Assembly (NCBI RefSeq): GCF_021173085.1 | Contig: NZ_CP076413.1 | Coordinates: 3,189,501 to 3,253,500 of the forward strand | DNA length: 64,000 nucleotides | Direction of reading: 5' to 3' | Source of the DNA: Ralstonia wenshanensis | GTDB taxonomy: Bacteria; Pseudomonadota; Gammaproteobacteria; Burkholderiales; Burkholderiaceae | In this document: in pieces, positions 1-9,142 of the stretch | Layout of the letters: each line of letters opens with the position of its first letter | Position numbering within the stretch: position 1 is the first letter of the stretch | Notes under the pieces: model-generated | Database searches by the model: none | What the model saw: the letters and a program-made list of their open reading frames with translations, nothing else | Told to the model about the DNA's origin: nothing | Made by a program: the position numbers and the translations under genes

Positions 1-1
1 A

Positions 2-607
2 GAGACGCAACGCTTCCTGCGTACGCTGGCCGAAGGCTATATCGCCCGCACCGATGCCGCCCGCCAGCCGCTGTCCCATACGTGGATCAACAACTGGCAA
101 AGCCATCGCATCAAGCTGATGGCGATGTCGGCTGCCGCGCTGGGTGACCACGCGTTGCTCGCGCATGTACATCGCCTGTTCCTGCAGCAGGTCGCCAATA
201 ACGTGCGCCCGGACGGATCGGTGGAAGATTTTGAAGACCGCGACGCACTTCACTACGTCGTCTATGACCTCGAGCCGCTGACGATGGCCGCGATTGCCGT
301 GCAGCCTTTCGGCCAGCAGTGGCTACGTGAGCGCGCAGCCAACGGCGTCTCGCTCGCTGCCGCCCTCGATTGGCTCGTGCCGTATGCCGACGGCAGCCGC
401 ACGCACGAGGAATACGTCCACTCGCACGTTGCCTTCGACAAGAAGCGAGCCGATGCAGGCCTCGCCGGTTTCTCCGGCATGTGGGAGCCGAAAAGCGCCT
501 CCACACTGTATTGGCAAGCCGCGCGGCTGAACCCGAAATACCGCACGCTGGCCGAACGGCTCGCCGCGACTGCGCCCGACTGGCTGGCGCTGTGCGCAGC
601 CCGTTGA
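2..607 (+). CDS. alginate lyase family protein, 3' part only
   Basis: This is the C-terminal 201 residues of a gene that begins before the window; the frame is open from base 2. The run [20 protein letters not shown] with a following hydrophobic helix resembles the alginate-lyase superfamily (alpha/alpha toroid polysaccharide lyases), in which a conserved R-LHY...LE-L segment helps form the barrel. Such proteins are usually periplasmic or secreted and cleave uronate-containing polysaccharides by beta-elimination. The N-terminus, signal peptide and catalytic residues lie outside the window, so activity and substrate cannot be judged. It ends 94 nt upstream of sdaA on the same strand, with no clear terminator between them. 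The family call is from pattern memory and is moderately sure. Confidence 0.6.
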   Translation, partial: ETQRFLRTLAEGYIARTDAARQPLSHTWINNWQSHRIKLMAMSAAALGDHALLAHVHRLFLQQVANNVRPDGSVEDFEDRDALHYVVYDLEPLTMAAIAVQPFGQQWLRERAANGVSLAAALDWLVPYADGSRTHEEYVHSHVAFDKKRADAGLAGFSGMWEPKSASTLYWQAARLNPKYRTLAERLAATAPDWLALCAAR

Positions 608-701
608 CTGGCGAAGCGACGCGCTGACAGCGCGCATACAACAACCTGGCGCAAGTGGCCACAAGCCGCTTGCACCCTTTAACGCCCCCGGAGCCTCACC
701 C

Positions 702-2078
702 ATGGCTGTTTCTGTTTTCGACCTCTTCAAGATCGGCATTGGCCCGTCCAGCTCGCACACTGTCGGGCCGATGCGCGCCGCGCTCATGTTCGCCTCCGGC
801 CTCGAAGCCGATGGGCTGATGTCGCAAGTCGCCAGCGTGCGTGTCGAGCTGTACGGCTCGCTCGGTGCCACCGGCAAAGGCCACGGCACGGACCGCGGCG
901 TCATCCTCGGCCTGATGGGCGAGGCGCCGGACACCATCGACCCCGACACCATCGATGCCAAGCTGGCGGAGCTGCGTGCATCGCAGTCGCTGTCGCTGCT
1001 GGGCCGTCACGCGATGCGCTTTACCGAAAAGGAACACATCGCCTTCTACCGCCGCGAAGCGATGGCAGAGCATCCGAACGGCATGAAGTTCCACGCCTTC
1101 GATGCGGCCGGAGAACGGCTACGCGAGGCGCGCTACCTGTCGGTGGGCGGTGGCTTTGTCGTCACGGCTGGTGCACCCAACACGCAGGTGCTGGCGGCGC
1201 ACGACCAGTTGCCGCATCCGTTCCGCAGCGGCAAAGAGCTGCTGGCGATGTGCGAATCGACGGGCAAATCCATCGCCCGGCTGATGCTCGAAAACGAACT
1301 GACGTGGCGCACCGAGGCCGAAGTGCGTGCTGGTCTGCTCAACATCTGGCACGTGATGCAGGCGTGCGTGGCGCGCGGTTGCCGCACGGAAGGCGAGCTG
1401 CCGGGGCCGTTCCACGTGCGTCGCCGCGCGGCGGAATTGTATTCACGGCTTACGGTGCAGGCCGAACGCACGCTGTCCGACCCGCTGTCAGTCATCGACT
1501 GGGTGAATCTGTATGCGATTGCCGTCAACGAAGAGAACGCCGCAGGCGGGCGCGTTGTCACGGCACCGACCAACGGCGCAGCGGGGATCATCCCGGCGGT
1601 GATGCATTACTACGACCGGTTCGTCCCCGGCGCGAACGACAACGGCGTGGTGGATTTCCTGCTCACCGCCGGCGCGATCGGCATGCTTTACAAGATGAAC
1701 GCGTCAATCTCGGGCGCAGAAGTCGGGTGCCAGGGCGAAGTCGGTGTGGCGTGTTCGATGGCGGCGGGCGCGCTGGCGGCCGTGCTGGGCGGCACGCCTG
1801 CGCAAGTCGAAAACGCTGCGGAGATCGGCATGGAGCACAACCTGGGGCTGACATGCGACCCGGTTGGCGGGCTGGTGCAGATTCCGTGTATCGAGCGTAA
1901 TGCGATGGCGTCGGTGAAGGCGGTGAATGCGGCGCGCATGGCGTTGCGTGGGGATGGCACGCATTATGTTTCGCTGGATTCGGTCATCAAGACGATGCGC
2001 GAGACTGGCGCGGATATGAAGACGAAGTACAAGGAGACGGCGCGGGGTGGGTTGGCGGTGAATATTGTGGAATGTTGA
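702..2078 (+). CDS. sdaA: L-serine ammonia-lyase (iron-sulfur type)
   Basis: The enzyme deaminates L-serine to pyruvate and ammonia using a [4Fe-4S] cluster instead of PLP, in the cytoplasm. The protein is 458 aa, the usual single-chain length with an N-terminal beta domain ([12 protein letters not shown] near residue 16) and a C-terminal alpha domain. Cluster cysteines are visible at 343, 385 and 396, in [17 protein letters not shown] and QIPCIERN. The last residue is Cys458; in the Legionella enzyme the C-terminal cysteine occupies the fourth iron ('tail-in-mouth') with the same numbering. The start has GGAG about 8 nt upstream. In many relatives sdaA follows the glycine-cleavage genes; here the upstream neighbour is a lyase fragment. 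The large repeat element begins 24 nt after the stop codon. Confidence 0.95.
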   Translation: MAVSVFDLFKIGIGPSSSHTVGPMRAALMFASGLEADGLMSQVASVRVELYGSLGATGKGHGTDRGVILGLMGEAPDTIDPDTIDAKLAELRASQSLSLLGRHAMRFTEKEHIAFYRREAMAEHPNGMKFHAFDAAGERLREARYLSVGGGFVVTAGAPNTQVLAAHDQLPHPFRSGKELLAMCESTGKSIARLMLENELTWRTEAEVRAGLLNIWHVMQACVARGCRTEGELPGPFHVRRRAAELYSRLTVQAERTLSDPLSVIDWVNLYAIAVNEENAAGGRVVTAPTNGAAGIIPAVMHYYDRFVPGANDNGVVDFLLTAGAIGMLYKMNASISGAEVGCQGEVGVACSMAAGALAAVLGGTPAQVENAAEIGMEHNLGLTCDPVGGLVQIPCIERNAMASVKAVNAARMALRGDGTHYVSLDSVIKTMRETGADMKTKYKETARGGLAVNIVEC

Positions 2079-2102
2079 TTTTTGGTTTGGATTTTGGGCT
2101 GT

Positions 2103-2601
2103 TGGTGCATCCCTTGTTTCATCCCCTGCCGGGCTGACTCACTTTCTTTGGTCTTGCCCAAAGAAAGTAAGCAAAGAAATGCGCGCCCGAGATGGCGAAA
2201 GACTCCTTGAATTTATGTCGCAGGGAGGGGAAGGGAAAAACTCGCTTCGCTCAGACAGTTTCCCTTCCTTTTTCCTCCCTGCAACAGAAATTCAAGGCGC
2301 CATCTAGGGCAGGAAAGTCAAAGGACAACAGCCACACCCTCTGGGCGCCAGCCCAAACGACAAGGCCAACCTCACGACGGGTTGGCCTTTTGCTTTTGAC
2401 GTTGAGCCCTTGATGGCGCCTTGAATTTTTGTGAGCGGGCGGATCAAGGAAGGAGGCTTGTCTGAGCGCAGCGAGTTTGCCTCCTTCCCCGCACGGTCAC
2501 AGAAATTCAAGGGGAAGTCGCCATCTCGGGCGCGCCTTTCTTTTGCTTACTTTTCTTTGGCAAGACAAAGAAAAGTGAGTCGTGCCCGGCAGGGTACGAA
2601 A
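2103..2601. repeat. composite nested-palindrome repeat, copy 1
   Basis: This 499-bp non-coding element fills most of the sdaA-OPT gap and is closely matched by 13310-13812. The outer arms (about 2129-2199 and 2518-2593, CCCTGCCGGG...AGATGGCGA against its complement) are inverted repeats of roughly 75 bp, each with its own small palindrome (ACTTTCTTTGG...CCAAAGAAAGT). The left half folds into a hairpin at 2205-2297 with inner stem 2229-2238/2259-2268. The right half folds at 2419-2512 with inner stem 2448-2457/2479-2488. The two loops (2239-2258 and 2458-2478) are reverse complements of one another. The centre has AAGGCCAACC/GGTTGGCCTT (2362-2371/2380-2389) followed by T's, which looks like an intrinsic terminator on the plus strand. 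I recognise no transposase or known mobile-element name. Short open frames inside it are spurious. Confidence 0.85.
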
Positions 2602-2676
2602 CACAGATGGACCACAAGCAATAAATCTAGAGGACACCCCAAAAAAAACGCACAAGCCCCCGCCCCTATCCACTCC

Positions 2677-2682
2677 TATAAT
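2677..2682 (+). promoter_or_regulatory. possible -10 box for the OPT transporter
   Basis: A perfect TATAAT lies just beyond the repeat element, 35 nt before the ATG at 2718. No good -35 hexamer is visible 16-18 nt upstream, so this is a weak call. It would let the transporter be expressed independently of sdaA, from which the repeat's central hairpin may insulate it. Confidence 0.3.
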
Positions 2683-2717
2683 CCGCGCCACAAGAACCCT
2701 CTTTGGAGACCCGCAGG

Positions 2718-4772
2718 ATGCAATCCCTCCATCCTCCCAAGCACATTCCGGCAGCGACTCTGCCGGAGCTGACGCTACGCGGCATGATCCTCGGTGCAAT
2801 CATCACCGTAATTTTTACCGCTTCAAACGTGTACCTCGGCCTGAAGGTCGGCCTGACGTTCTCATCGGCGATTCCGGCAGCGGTCATTTCGATGGCAGTG
2901 CTGCGCATGCTCGGCGGCACGAACATCCTTGAGAACAACATGGTGCAGACGCAGGCGTCCGCGGCCGGAACGCTGTCTTCGATCATCTTCATCCTGCCCG
3001 GCCTGGTGATGATTGGGCACTGGCAAGGTTTCCCGTTCTGGCAAACGTTTGGGGTCTGCATGGCGGGCGGCATGCTGGGCGTGGTGTTCACGATTCCGCT
3101 GCGCCACGCCATGGTGGTGCAGAGCGACCTGCCTTATCCCGAAGGCGTGGCGGCAGCGGAAATTCTGCGTGTAGGTAGCGGCCAGTCGGCGGACGGTGAA
3201 GACGCGGCCGATGACGAGGCGGTGCCGGCCGCCACCGGCATGCGCGACCTGGCCGCGGGCGGCATTGTCGCGGCCATCGTGGCGTTTGCGACCAGCGGCC
3301 TGCGCTTGCTGGGCGAAGGGGCAAGCTGGTGGTTCGCGGCGGGTACCGCAGTGGTGCGCTTGCCGCTGGGCTTTTCAACGGCACTGCTGGGCGCGGGCTA
3401 CCTAATCGGGCTGGTGGCCGGGCTGGCCATGCTGGTGGGCCTGGTGATCGCCTGGGGTATCGCCGTGCCGTATCTGACGTCCATCACGCCGATTCCGGCG
3501 GGCAAGGCGCTCTCGGCGTTCGGCACGGATGTGTGGCGCACGCAGGTGCGCTTTATCGGTGCCGGCGTGATTGCAGTGGCGGCCGTGTGGACGCTGGGCA
3601 CGCTGATCGCCCCGGTGGTGCATGGCGTGAAGCGCTCCTTCGGAAGCCTGCGCCCGAAAGCCGATGGCGCGCTGCGTACCGAGCAGGACATGGCGCCGCG
3701 CTGGATTCTGGTGGTGACGCTGGCCATGGTCGTGGTGCTGGTGATCACGTTTGCCGCGTTCCTGGCGCCGACCATGCTGTCGGCCGGCTCGCGCTGGACG
3801 CTGATCACCTGCGCGGTGATCTTTGCGGTGGTGTTCGGCTTCCTGGTGGCAGCGGCGTGCGGCTACATGGCCGGGCTGATCGGTTCGTCGTCGAGCCCGA
3901 TTTCGGGCATCGGCATCATCGCTATTACGTTGGTGTCGCTGCTGCTGTTGGCTATCGGCGCGGACAACGGCATCGTCGGTTCGCCCGAAGCGAGCAAGCT
4001 GGGCATTGCGCTGGCCATTTTCACAACGTCGGCCGTGGTGGCCGTGGCGACCATCTCCAACGACAACCTGCAAGACTTGAAGACCGGCTGGCTGGTCGGA
4101 GCCACGCCGTGGCGCCAGCAGGTGGCGCTGCTGATCGGCTGCGTGGCGGGCGCGGCGGTCATCTCGCCGGTGCTGGAGCTGCTGTACAACGCGTATGGCT
4201 TTCCGGGCGCGCTGCCGCGTGCCGGCATGGACGCCGCGCAGGCGCTGTCCGCCCCGCAGGCGACGCTCATGACGGCCATTGCCACCGGCATCTTCACGCA
4301 CCAGTTGGAATGGAACATGGTGATTGCGGGCATCGTCATCGGCATGCTGCTGATCGCCGTCGACTGGGCGCTCAAGCAGCGTGGCGGCGTCGCCCGGCTG
4401 CCGGTGCTGGCGGTAGGCATCGGCATCTACCTGCCGCCGACGATCAGCACGGTCCTGGTCACCGGCGCGGTGCTGGCGTGGGTCATCGAGAAGATTCTCG
4501 CCAAGCGCGCGCAGGCGGCCGGTGTGCCGTACGCGCGCTATGCCGAGGTGCCGAACCGCCACGGCGTGCTGCTGGCGTCGGGCCTGATCGTGGGTGAAAG
4601 CCTGGTGGGCGTGCTGATGGCAGCCGTCATCGGGGCCACCGGCAAGGATGCTCCGCTGGCGATCGTGGGCGCCTCGTTTGAAGGCACGGCGCAATGGCTC
4701 GGGCTGATCGTGTTCGCCTTGGTATGCTGGGCGTTTGCGCGCCGCGTTCTGGCGGTGCGTCCGACTCATTGA
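2718..4772 (+). CDS. OPT family oligopeptide/metal-chelate transporter
   Basis: This 684-residue inner-membrane protein has about 14-16 hydrophobic segments and the OPT signatures VYLGLKVGLTFSSAIPAAV near the N-terminus and LPYPEGVAAAEILRVG about 140 residues in. OPT carriers move small peptides, glutathione or metal chelates by proton symport; the bacterial branch is poorly assigned and this substrate is unknown. I chose ATG 2718 because GGAGA precedes it at a proper distance; the TTG at 2703 in the same frame adds five residues and overlaps the ribosome-binding site. A GNAT gene starts 14 nt after the stop on the same strand, so the two are probably co-transcribed. Confidence 0.85.
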   Translation: MQSLHPPKHIPAATLPELTLRGMILGAIITVIFTASNVYLGLKVGLTFSSAIPAAVISMAVLRMLGGTNILENNMVQTQASAAGTLSSIIFILPGLVMIGHWQGFPFWQTFGVCMAGGMLGVVFTIPLRHAMVVQSDLPYPEGVAAAEILRVGSGQSADGEDAADDEAVPAATGMRDLAAGGIVAAIVAFATSGLRLLGEGASWWFAAGTAVVRLPLGFSTALLGAGYLIGLVAGLAMLVGLVIAWGIAVPYLTSITPIPAGKALSAFGTDVWRTQVRFIGAGVIAVAAVWTLGTLIAPVVHGVKRSFGSLRPKADGALRTEQDMAPRWILVVTLAMVVVLVITFAAFLAPTMLSAGSRWTLITCAVIFAVVFGFLVAAACGYMAGLIGSSSSPISGIGIIAITLVSLLLLAIGADNGIVGSPEASKLGIALAIFTTSAVVAVATISNDNLQDLKTGWLVGATPWRQQVALLIGCVAGAAVISPVLELLYNAYGFPGALPRAGMDAAQALSAPQATLMTAIATGIFTHQLEWNMVIAGIVIGMLLIAVDWALKQRGGVARLPVLAVGIGIYLPPTISTVLVTGAVLAWVIEKILAKRAQAAGVPYARYAEVPNRHGVLLASGLIVGESLVGVLMAAVIGATGKDAPLAIVGASFEGTAQWLGLIVFALVCWAFARRVLAVRPTH

Positions 4773-4786
4773 CCCCACCACGCACC

Positions 4787-5302
4787 ATGCTGCTCCGAGA
4801 CGCAACGCAGGCCGACCTGCCGGCCATCGTCGACATCTACAACGATGTGATTGCCAACTCCAACGCGATCTACACCGAAACACCGGTCACGCTGGAAGAC
4901 CGCACCGCATGGCTGGCCTTGCGCGCCACGCAGGGGTATCCGGTGCTGGTGGCTGACGATGACGGGCAAGTCGCAGGCGTTGCATCGTTTGGGGATTTCC
5001 GGCCGTACCCGGGCTTTCGCACCACCGTCGAGCACTCGGTGCACATTCACCGCGACTGGCGCGGCAAGGGACTGGGCAGCCTGCTGGTCGAGGCGCTCTG
5101 CGAGCGTGCCGCGGCACTGGGCAAGCACCTGATGGTGGGCGCCATCGACGGCGCCAATGCAGGGTCGATCCGCCTGCACGAAAAGCTCGGCTTCAAAGAA
5201 GTGGGCCGCATGCCCGAAGCCGCCATCAAGCACGGCCAGTGGCTCGACCTCGTGTTCATGCAGCGCTGGCTGGAAGCGCCCGGAACGGTCCGCAACGACT
5301 GA
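4787..5302 (+). CDS. GNAT N-acetyltransferase, phosphinothricin acetyltransferase-like
   Basis: The 171-residue single-domain protein has the PAT/YncA layout: IVDIYNDVIANSNAIYTE at the start of the fold, then the acetyl-CoA loop RDWRGKGLGSLL near residue 90 and LHEKLGFKEVG near 125. Members acetylate small amines such as phosphinothricin, methionine sulfoximine/sulfone or other amino-acid analogues with acetyl-CoA in the cytoplasm. The longer open frame upstream lies inside the OPT gene, and the family always begins near MLLRDAT, hence ATG 4787. It follows the OPT transporter by 14 nt. A perfect 12-bp hairpin spans its stop codon. Exact substrate is not predictable from sequence. Confidence 0.85.
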   Translation: MLLRDATQADLPAIVDIYNDVIANSNAIYTETPVTLEDRTAWLALRATQGYPVLVADDDGQVAGVASFGDFRPYPGFRTTVEHSVHIHRDWRGKGLGSLLVEALCERAAALGKHLMVGAIDGANAGSIRLHEKLGFKEVGRMPEAAIKHGQWLDLVFMQRWLEAPGTVRND

Positions 5303-5312
5303 CCGTTCCGGG
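5279..5312. terminator. 12-bp hairpin between convergent genes
   Basis: CCCGGAACGGTC (5279-5290) pairs perfectly with GACCGTTCCGGG (5301-5312) around a 10-nt loop that contains the GNAT stop codon. The downstream gene is convergent and ends only 15 nt away. There is no U-run on either strand, so it may act as a bidirectional block or RNA 3'-end stabiliser and not as a classic intrinsic terminator. Confidence 0.5.
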
Positions 5313-5317
5313 ATGCA

Positions 5318-6451
5318 TCAGGCGGGCTGCGTTGCCGCCTGCGTCCAACGCCCGCAACCGCGTCGCACGGTCTCGTGCAGGTTGCGGGTTTCACGTTGCG
5401 CCGCGCGGATCCATTCGGCATCCGCATCGCGCGCCTCCACCACCTCCCGCACCATGTCGAGCGCGCCTTCGGACGACAGCGCTTCGGCGTGTGCCGACAG
5501 CACCTTGCTCGTCTCCAGGATGTGATCGGCCAGCGCCCCACGGTTGCCCGTGGCCGGGTCGACGTATTCGCCTGCCAGCCCGAAGCGGCACGCCTGGAAG
5601 CGGTTGAAGGTGTAGACGAGGTAATCGTCTTCCACGGGCATGAACGGGCGATCGAGCAGCAGCCAGCGGCCCAGCGCCTGAATGTAGGCGGCGATGGCGG
5701 CGGCGCGTTCGACGGTCAGCGGGGTGTCCATCACGCGGACTTCGATCGTGCCGAATTCGGGCTTGGGGCGAATGTCCCAGTAGAAGTCCTTCATGCTCTC
5801 GATCACGCCGGTGGCGTGCATCTTGTCGAAGTACGCGATGAAGGCGTCCCACGTGAGCACGAACGGCGCACGGCCCGACATCGGGAAGGCGCTGACCGAA
5901 TTCATGCGAGCGGAGGCAAAGCCCGTATCCACGCCCTGCACGAACGGCGACGACGCCGCCAGCGCAATGAAGTGCGGCACGTAGCGCGACATGGCGTGCA
6001 GCAGGTAGAGCGCATCGTCGGGATTCGGGCAGCCAATGTGCACGTGCTGGCCGAATACCGTGAACTGCTTGGCGAGGTAACCGTACAGATCCGAGATGTA
6101 CTGATAGCGCGGCGATTGCGAAATCTGGCGCTGGCTCCACTGCTGGAACGGATGCGTGCCGCCGCCGCAGATGCCAATGTTCAGCGCCGTGGCGGCTTCG
6201 GCCATGCGGTCGCGCATCTCGCGCAACTGCCAGAGCGCTTCATCGTGGCTGTGGCAGATACCGGTGGAGATCTCGATCATCGAATCGGTGATCTCGGGCT
6301 TGATGTCGCCGGGGTATTCCTTGCCCTTGAGCATGCGCAGCAGGTCCGGCGACGCCGAAGCGAGGTCGTAGTCATGGCGATTGACGAGCTGCAATTCCAG
6401 CTCGACGCCAAACGTCAGGGCTTCGGATTTCGAGAATGGTTCGAGGGACAT
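5318..6451 (-). CDS. YbdK-type carboxylate-amine ligase (GCS2 family)
   Basis: The 377-residue protein belongs to the glutamate-cysteine ligase family 2 (YbdK): [13 protein letters not shown] at residues 13-25 holds the metal-binding acidic residues, followed by [22 protein letters not shown] and the FGQHVHIG histidines. The family joins a carboxylate to an amine with ATP; E. coli YbdK has weak gamma-glutamylcysteine synthetase activity, and true physiological substrates are usually unknown. The length is typical. Its ATG lies 5 nt after the stop of a Kef-like antiporter on the same strand, so the two are an operon, which suggests a thiol or gamma-glutamyl link to ion efflux. I give no symbol because the role differs between species. 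Confidence 0.88.
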   Translation of the reverse strand: MSLEPFSKSEALTFGVELELQLVNRHDYDLASASPDLLRMLKGKEYPGDIKPEITDSMIEISTGICHSHDEALWQLREMRDRMAEAATALNIGICGGGTHPFQQWSQRQISQSPRYQYISDLYGYLAKQFTVFGQHVHIGCPNPDDALYLLHAMSRYVPHFIALAASSPFVQGVDTGFASARMNSVSAFPMSGRAPFVLTWDAFIAYFDKMHATGVIESMKDFYWDIRPKPEFGTIEVRVMDTPLTVERAAAIAAYIQALGRWLLLDRPFMPVEDDYLVYTFNRFQACRFGLAGEYVDPATGNRGALADHILETSKVLSAHAEALSSEGALDMVREVVEARDADAEWIRAAQRETRNLHETVRRGCGRWTQAATQPA

Positions 6452-6456
6452 GGGGC

Positions 6457-7680
6457 TCAGTGCCTCCCTTCGTCTTGTCGCACCTCACCGGCCCAGCGCA
6501 GCGAGCGCGCGGTCAGGATCGGTGCAGCAATCTGTTGGATCGCCAGCGTGCACAGGATGATGGCCGCCAGCGGCCCGCCGGTTTGTGGATACAGTGCCGC
6601 CGTATCGTGCATCAGCAACCATGACAATCCCGACATGGGGCCGAGCGCCAAGCCGAGCGCAATACTCTGCCGCATCGACAGCCCCGAGAACGAGCCCAGC
6701 GCCGTCGTGGCCGCCAGTTTGGCGATGAAGCGCGAGAGCACCAGCGCCACCGCAGCCACACCGCCGATCGCCCAGTCCGACGCCTTGAGCGGCAGACCGA
6801 GCGACACGATCATCACCACAATCAGGATGCTGCCCGCGCTGCCGAAATGCGACGGCCACACACGCGGGTGATCGTCCTGGTGCTTGAACACCACGCCTGC
6901 CAGCAGCAGCGTGAGCGGCACCGACAGCTTGAGCAGCTTGGCCATCGCCAGCGCAAACAACACCAGGCCCACCAGCACCAGGAACGCGTAGTGATCGTCA
7001 CCTGCCATGCGGTGATACAGCGCGTGGCCCACCTTGCCGACCACCCAGGCTAGAAGCACGGAACCTGCCAGCAGGTACAGGGGATGGAACAGCGCCGCCG
7101 CCCAATGGCCGTATTCGCTGTGCAGCCACCCGGCGGTGAGCGGCGCCAGCACGCTTGCGTAGATGCTGTTGAGCGCGCCCAACGAGAGCAACCGCTCCGT
7201 CACCTGGCCTTCGGCGCGCAGTTCGTTCTTGAGTTGCAGCAGCACCGTGGGGGACGTGGCCACCGCGATGGCGCCTGCAGCCACCGCCACCGGCGCCGCC
7301 ACGCCAAACAACTGCAGCACCCAGGTGACGAGGCCCCAGGTCAGCAGGCTCTCGAAGCCGCTGGTGAGCAAGAGCCAACGATTGGCACGCAGCCACTCGA
7401 ATGACAGCCGGTGCCCCAGTTCGAACAGCGCCAACGCCAGCGCCATCTCGATCAGGATGTGGGTCTGGTCGAGCATGTCGGCGTCGATGAGCGGGCGGCC
7501 GAGCACGCCGGCCACCAGCCCCGCCGCCGCATAGCCGACGATGCGGGGCAGCTTGAGCGCGGCGCGCGCGAACTCGCCGCACAACGCCGCGCCGACCAGC
7601 GCCAGCCCGATCCAGAAGAGACCGCCAGGTGCGGGCGGCCACGAAGGGAAGAGATCGTGAAGTCCTGTCATGGCCGACAT
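6457..7680 (-). CDS. CPA2-type cation:proton antiporter (Kef-like, membrane domain only)
   Basis: The 407-residue protein is almost wholly hydrophobic with about 12 predicted membrane spans, and carries CPA2 features such as [18 protein letters not shown] near residue 44 and the FELGHRLS helix. CPA2 carriers exchange K+ or Na+ for protons across the inner membrane. Unlike KefB/KefC it has no C-terminal RCK/TrkA-N domain, so any thiol or nucleotide gating would have to come from a partner. The gene directly precedes the YbdK-like ligase (5-nt gap). ATG 7671 (MTGLHD) is an alternative start; neither has a strong Shine-Dalgarno. Confidence 0.8.
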   Translation of the reverse strand: MSAMTGLHDLFPSWPPAPGGLFWIGLALVGAALCGEFARAALKLPRIVGYAAAGLVAGVLGRPLIDADMLDQTHILIEMALALALFELGHRLSFEWLRANRWLLLTSGFESLLTWGLVTWVLQLFGVAAPVAVAAGAIAVATSPTVLLQLKNELRAEGQVTERLLSLGALNSIYASVLAPLTAGWLHSEYGHWAAALFHPLYLLAGSVLLAWVVGKVGHALYHRMAGDDHYAFLVLVGLVLFALAMAKLLKLSVPLTLLLAGVVFKHQDDHPRVWPSHFGSAGSILIVVMIVSLGLPLKASDWAIGGVAAVALVLSRFIAKLAATTALGSFSGLSMRQSIALGLALGPMSGLSWLLMHDTAALYPQTGGPLAAIILCTLAIQQIAAPILTARSLRWAGEVRQDEGRH

Positions 7681-7824
7681 GGTACCCGAAGCACCCGATC
7701 GGAAAAGTCAGCCAAGCACTGACACGCGTTAGACCCGTGTTACGCGCTATTTAACAATGGATAGATGATTTTCGGCGCAGAAAGCGACAACTCTGCGTTT
7801 GGAGTCATTCGCTACCGGCAAAGA

Positions 7825-7848
7825 AAAACCGCCCCGGAGGGCGGTTTT
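7825..7848 (-). terminator. intrinsic terminator of the branched-chain-type binding protein gene
   Basis: A 10-bp stem, AAAACCGCCC/GGGCGGTTTT, with a 4-nt loop at 7835-7838, sits about 30 nt past the stop of the minus-strand binding protein. Read on the minus strand it is followed by a T-rich run, the usual rho-independent form. Confidence 0.85.
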
Positions 7849-7878
7849 CATACTGCGAATGGCTGAGAGCCGGTCGGA

Positions 7879-9012
7879 TTACTTGCCGCCCACGCTCTCC
7901 AGCGGCGTCCACTTGCCACCGGTGACCTTGTAGACGGTGATGCCGCCGTCCTTCAGGTCGCCCTTCTCGTCATAGGCGTAGTGCTTGGCGGTCACGCCTT
8001 GCATGTTGGTCGCAGCCAGGATCGGCAGGTACTTGCTCGGATCCGACGAGCCGGCCTTGACCATGGCTTGCATCAGGGCCATTGCGCCGTCGTAGGCGTA
8101 CGGCGAGTACGTCTGCACCGGCGTGCCGAAGCGCTTCTCATAGCGGGCCTTGTAGGCGGCGCCGCCCGGCATCTGCTCCAGCGGCAGACCAGCCAGCGAG
8201 CACACCACGCCTTCGGCCGATTGCGCGCCAGCCAGCTTGATGAAGTCGTCGGTCTTGGACATTTCGCCCGACATCAGCGTCGACTTCATGCCCAGTTCGC
8301 GCATCTGCTTGACCAGCGGAGCCGATTGGCCTTCCGCGCCGCCGTAGAACACGGCGTCAGGCTTCTTGGACTTGATCTGCGTGAGGATCGACTTGAAGTC
8401 GCTGGCCTTGTCGTTGGTGAACTCGCGACGCACGATGGTGGCGCCGGCAGCCTTGGCCGCCTTCTCGAATTCGTCTGCCAGACCTTGGCCGTAAGCCGTG
8501 CGGTCATCAACGATGGCGATGTTCTTGTAGCCCAGCTTCTTGACGGCGTACGTGCCGACCACCGAACCCTGCTGGGTGTCGGAGGTCATCATGCGGAACG
8601 TCGTCTTGTAGCCTTGCTTGGTGTATTCCGGTGCCGTTGCCATCGCGATTTCTGCGATGCCCGCGTTGTTGTAAATGCGCGAGGCCGGGATGGTCGTACC
8701 CGAGTTGAAGTGGCCCAGCATGCCCTTGATGCCGCTGTCCACAAGCTTCTGTGCGACGGTGGTGCCGGTCTTCGGGTCAGCTTGGTCGTCTTCCGAGATC
8801 AGCTGGAACTTGACTTCCTTGCCGGCGATCTTCGGATGCGTGGCGTTGAACTCCTCGACCGCCAGCGTCAGGCCGTTCTGCATGTCCTTGCCGTACTGGG
8901 CTTGAGGACCGGTCATCGGGCCGGCGTAGCCCAGCTTGATGACTTCCTGGGCCGATGCCCCACCCGCCAGCGCGCACAGGGCGGCGGCCAGACACAGTTG
9001 CTTCAATTTCAT
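7879..9012 (-). CDS. branched-chain amino acid-type ABC transporter substrate-binding protein (orphan)
   Basis: A periplasmic binding protein of the LivJ/LivK (type I fold, PF13458-like) family. It has a signal peptide in residues 1-22 (MKLKQLCLAAALCALAGG, cleavage after ASA) and then QEVIKLGYAGPMTGPQAQYGKDMQNG. The mature chain of about 355 residues is normal length. I chose ATG 9012, preceded by GGAGAC, over a longer frame with no signal sequence. No permease or ATPase genes adjoin it; it has its own terminator. It probably feeds a LivHMGF complex encoded elsewhere, possibly the one at 55.8-60.7 kb. The ligand may be Leu/Ile/Val but could be another amino acid or amide. Confidence 0.88.
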   Translation of the reverse strand: MKLKQLCLAAALCALAGGASAQEVIKLGYAGPMTGPQAQYGKDMQNGLTLAVEEFNATHPKIAGKEVKFQLISEDDQADPKTGTTVAQKLVDSGIKGMLGHFNSGTTIPASRIYNNAGIAEIAMATAPEYTKQGYKTTFRMMTSDTQQGSVVGTYAVKKLGYKNIAIVDDRTAYGQGLADEFEKAAKAAGATIVRREFTNDKASDFKSILTQIKSKKPDAVFYGGAEGQSAPLVKQMRELGMKSTLMSGEMSKTDDFIKLAGAQSAEGVVCSLAGLPLEQMPGGAAYKARYEKRFGTPVQTYSPYAYDGAMALMQAMVKAGSSDPSKYLPILAATNMQGVTAKHYAYDEKGDLKDGGITVYKVTGGKWTPLESVGGK

Positions 9013-9142
9013 TTGTGCGTCTCCTAGTTCAAACGCAATTTGGATCAATAGCGCGACGGGATCACCGTCGCCCTCCTCCCGCTTCGCGCTCCATCCGCAC
9101 CCGTCGTGCGGATGGCGCTGCGAATCCTGCTCGTGCTCCCCG

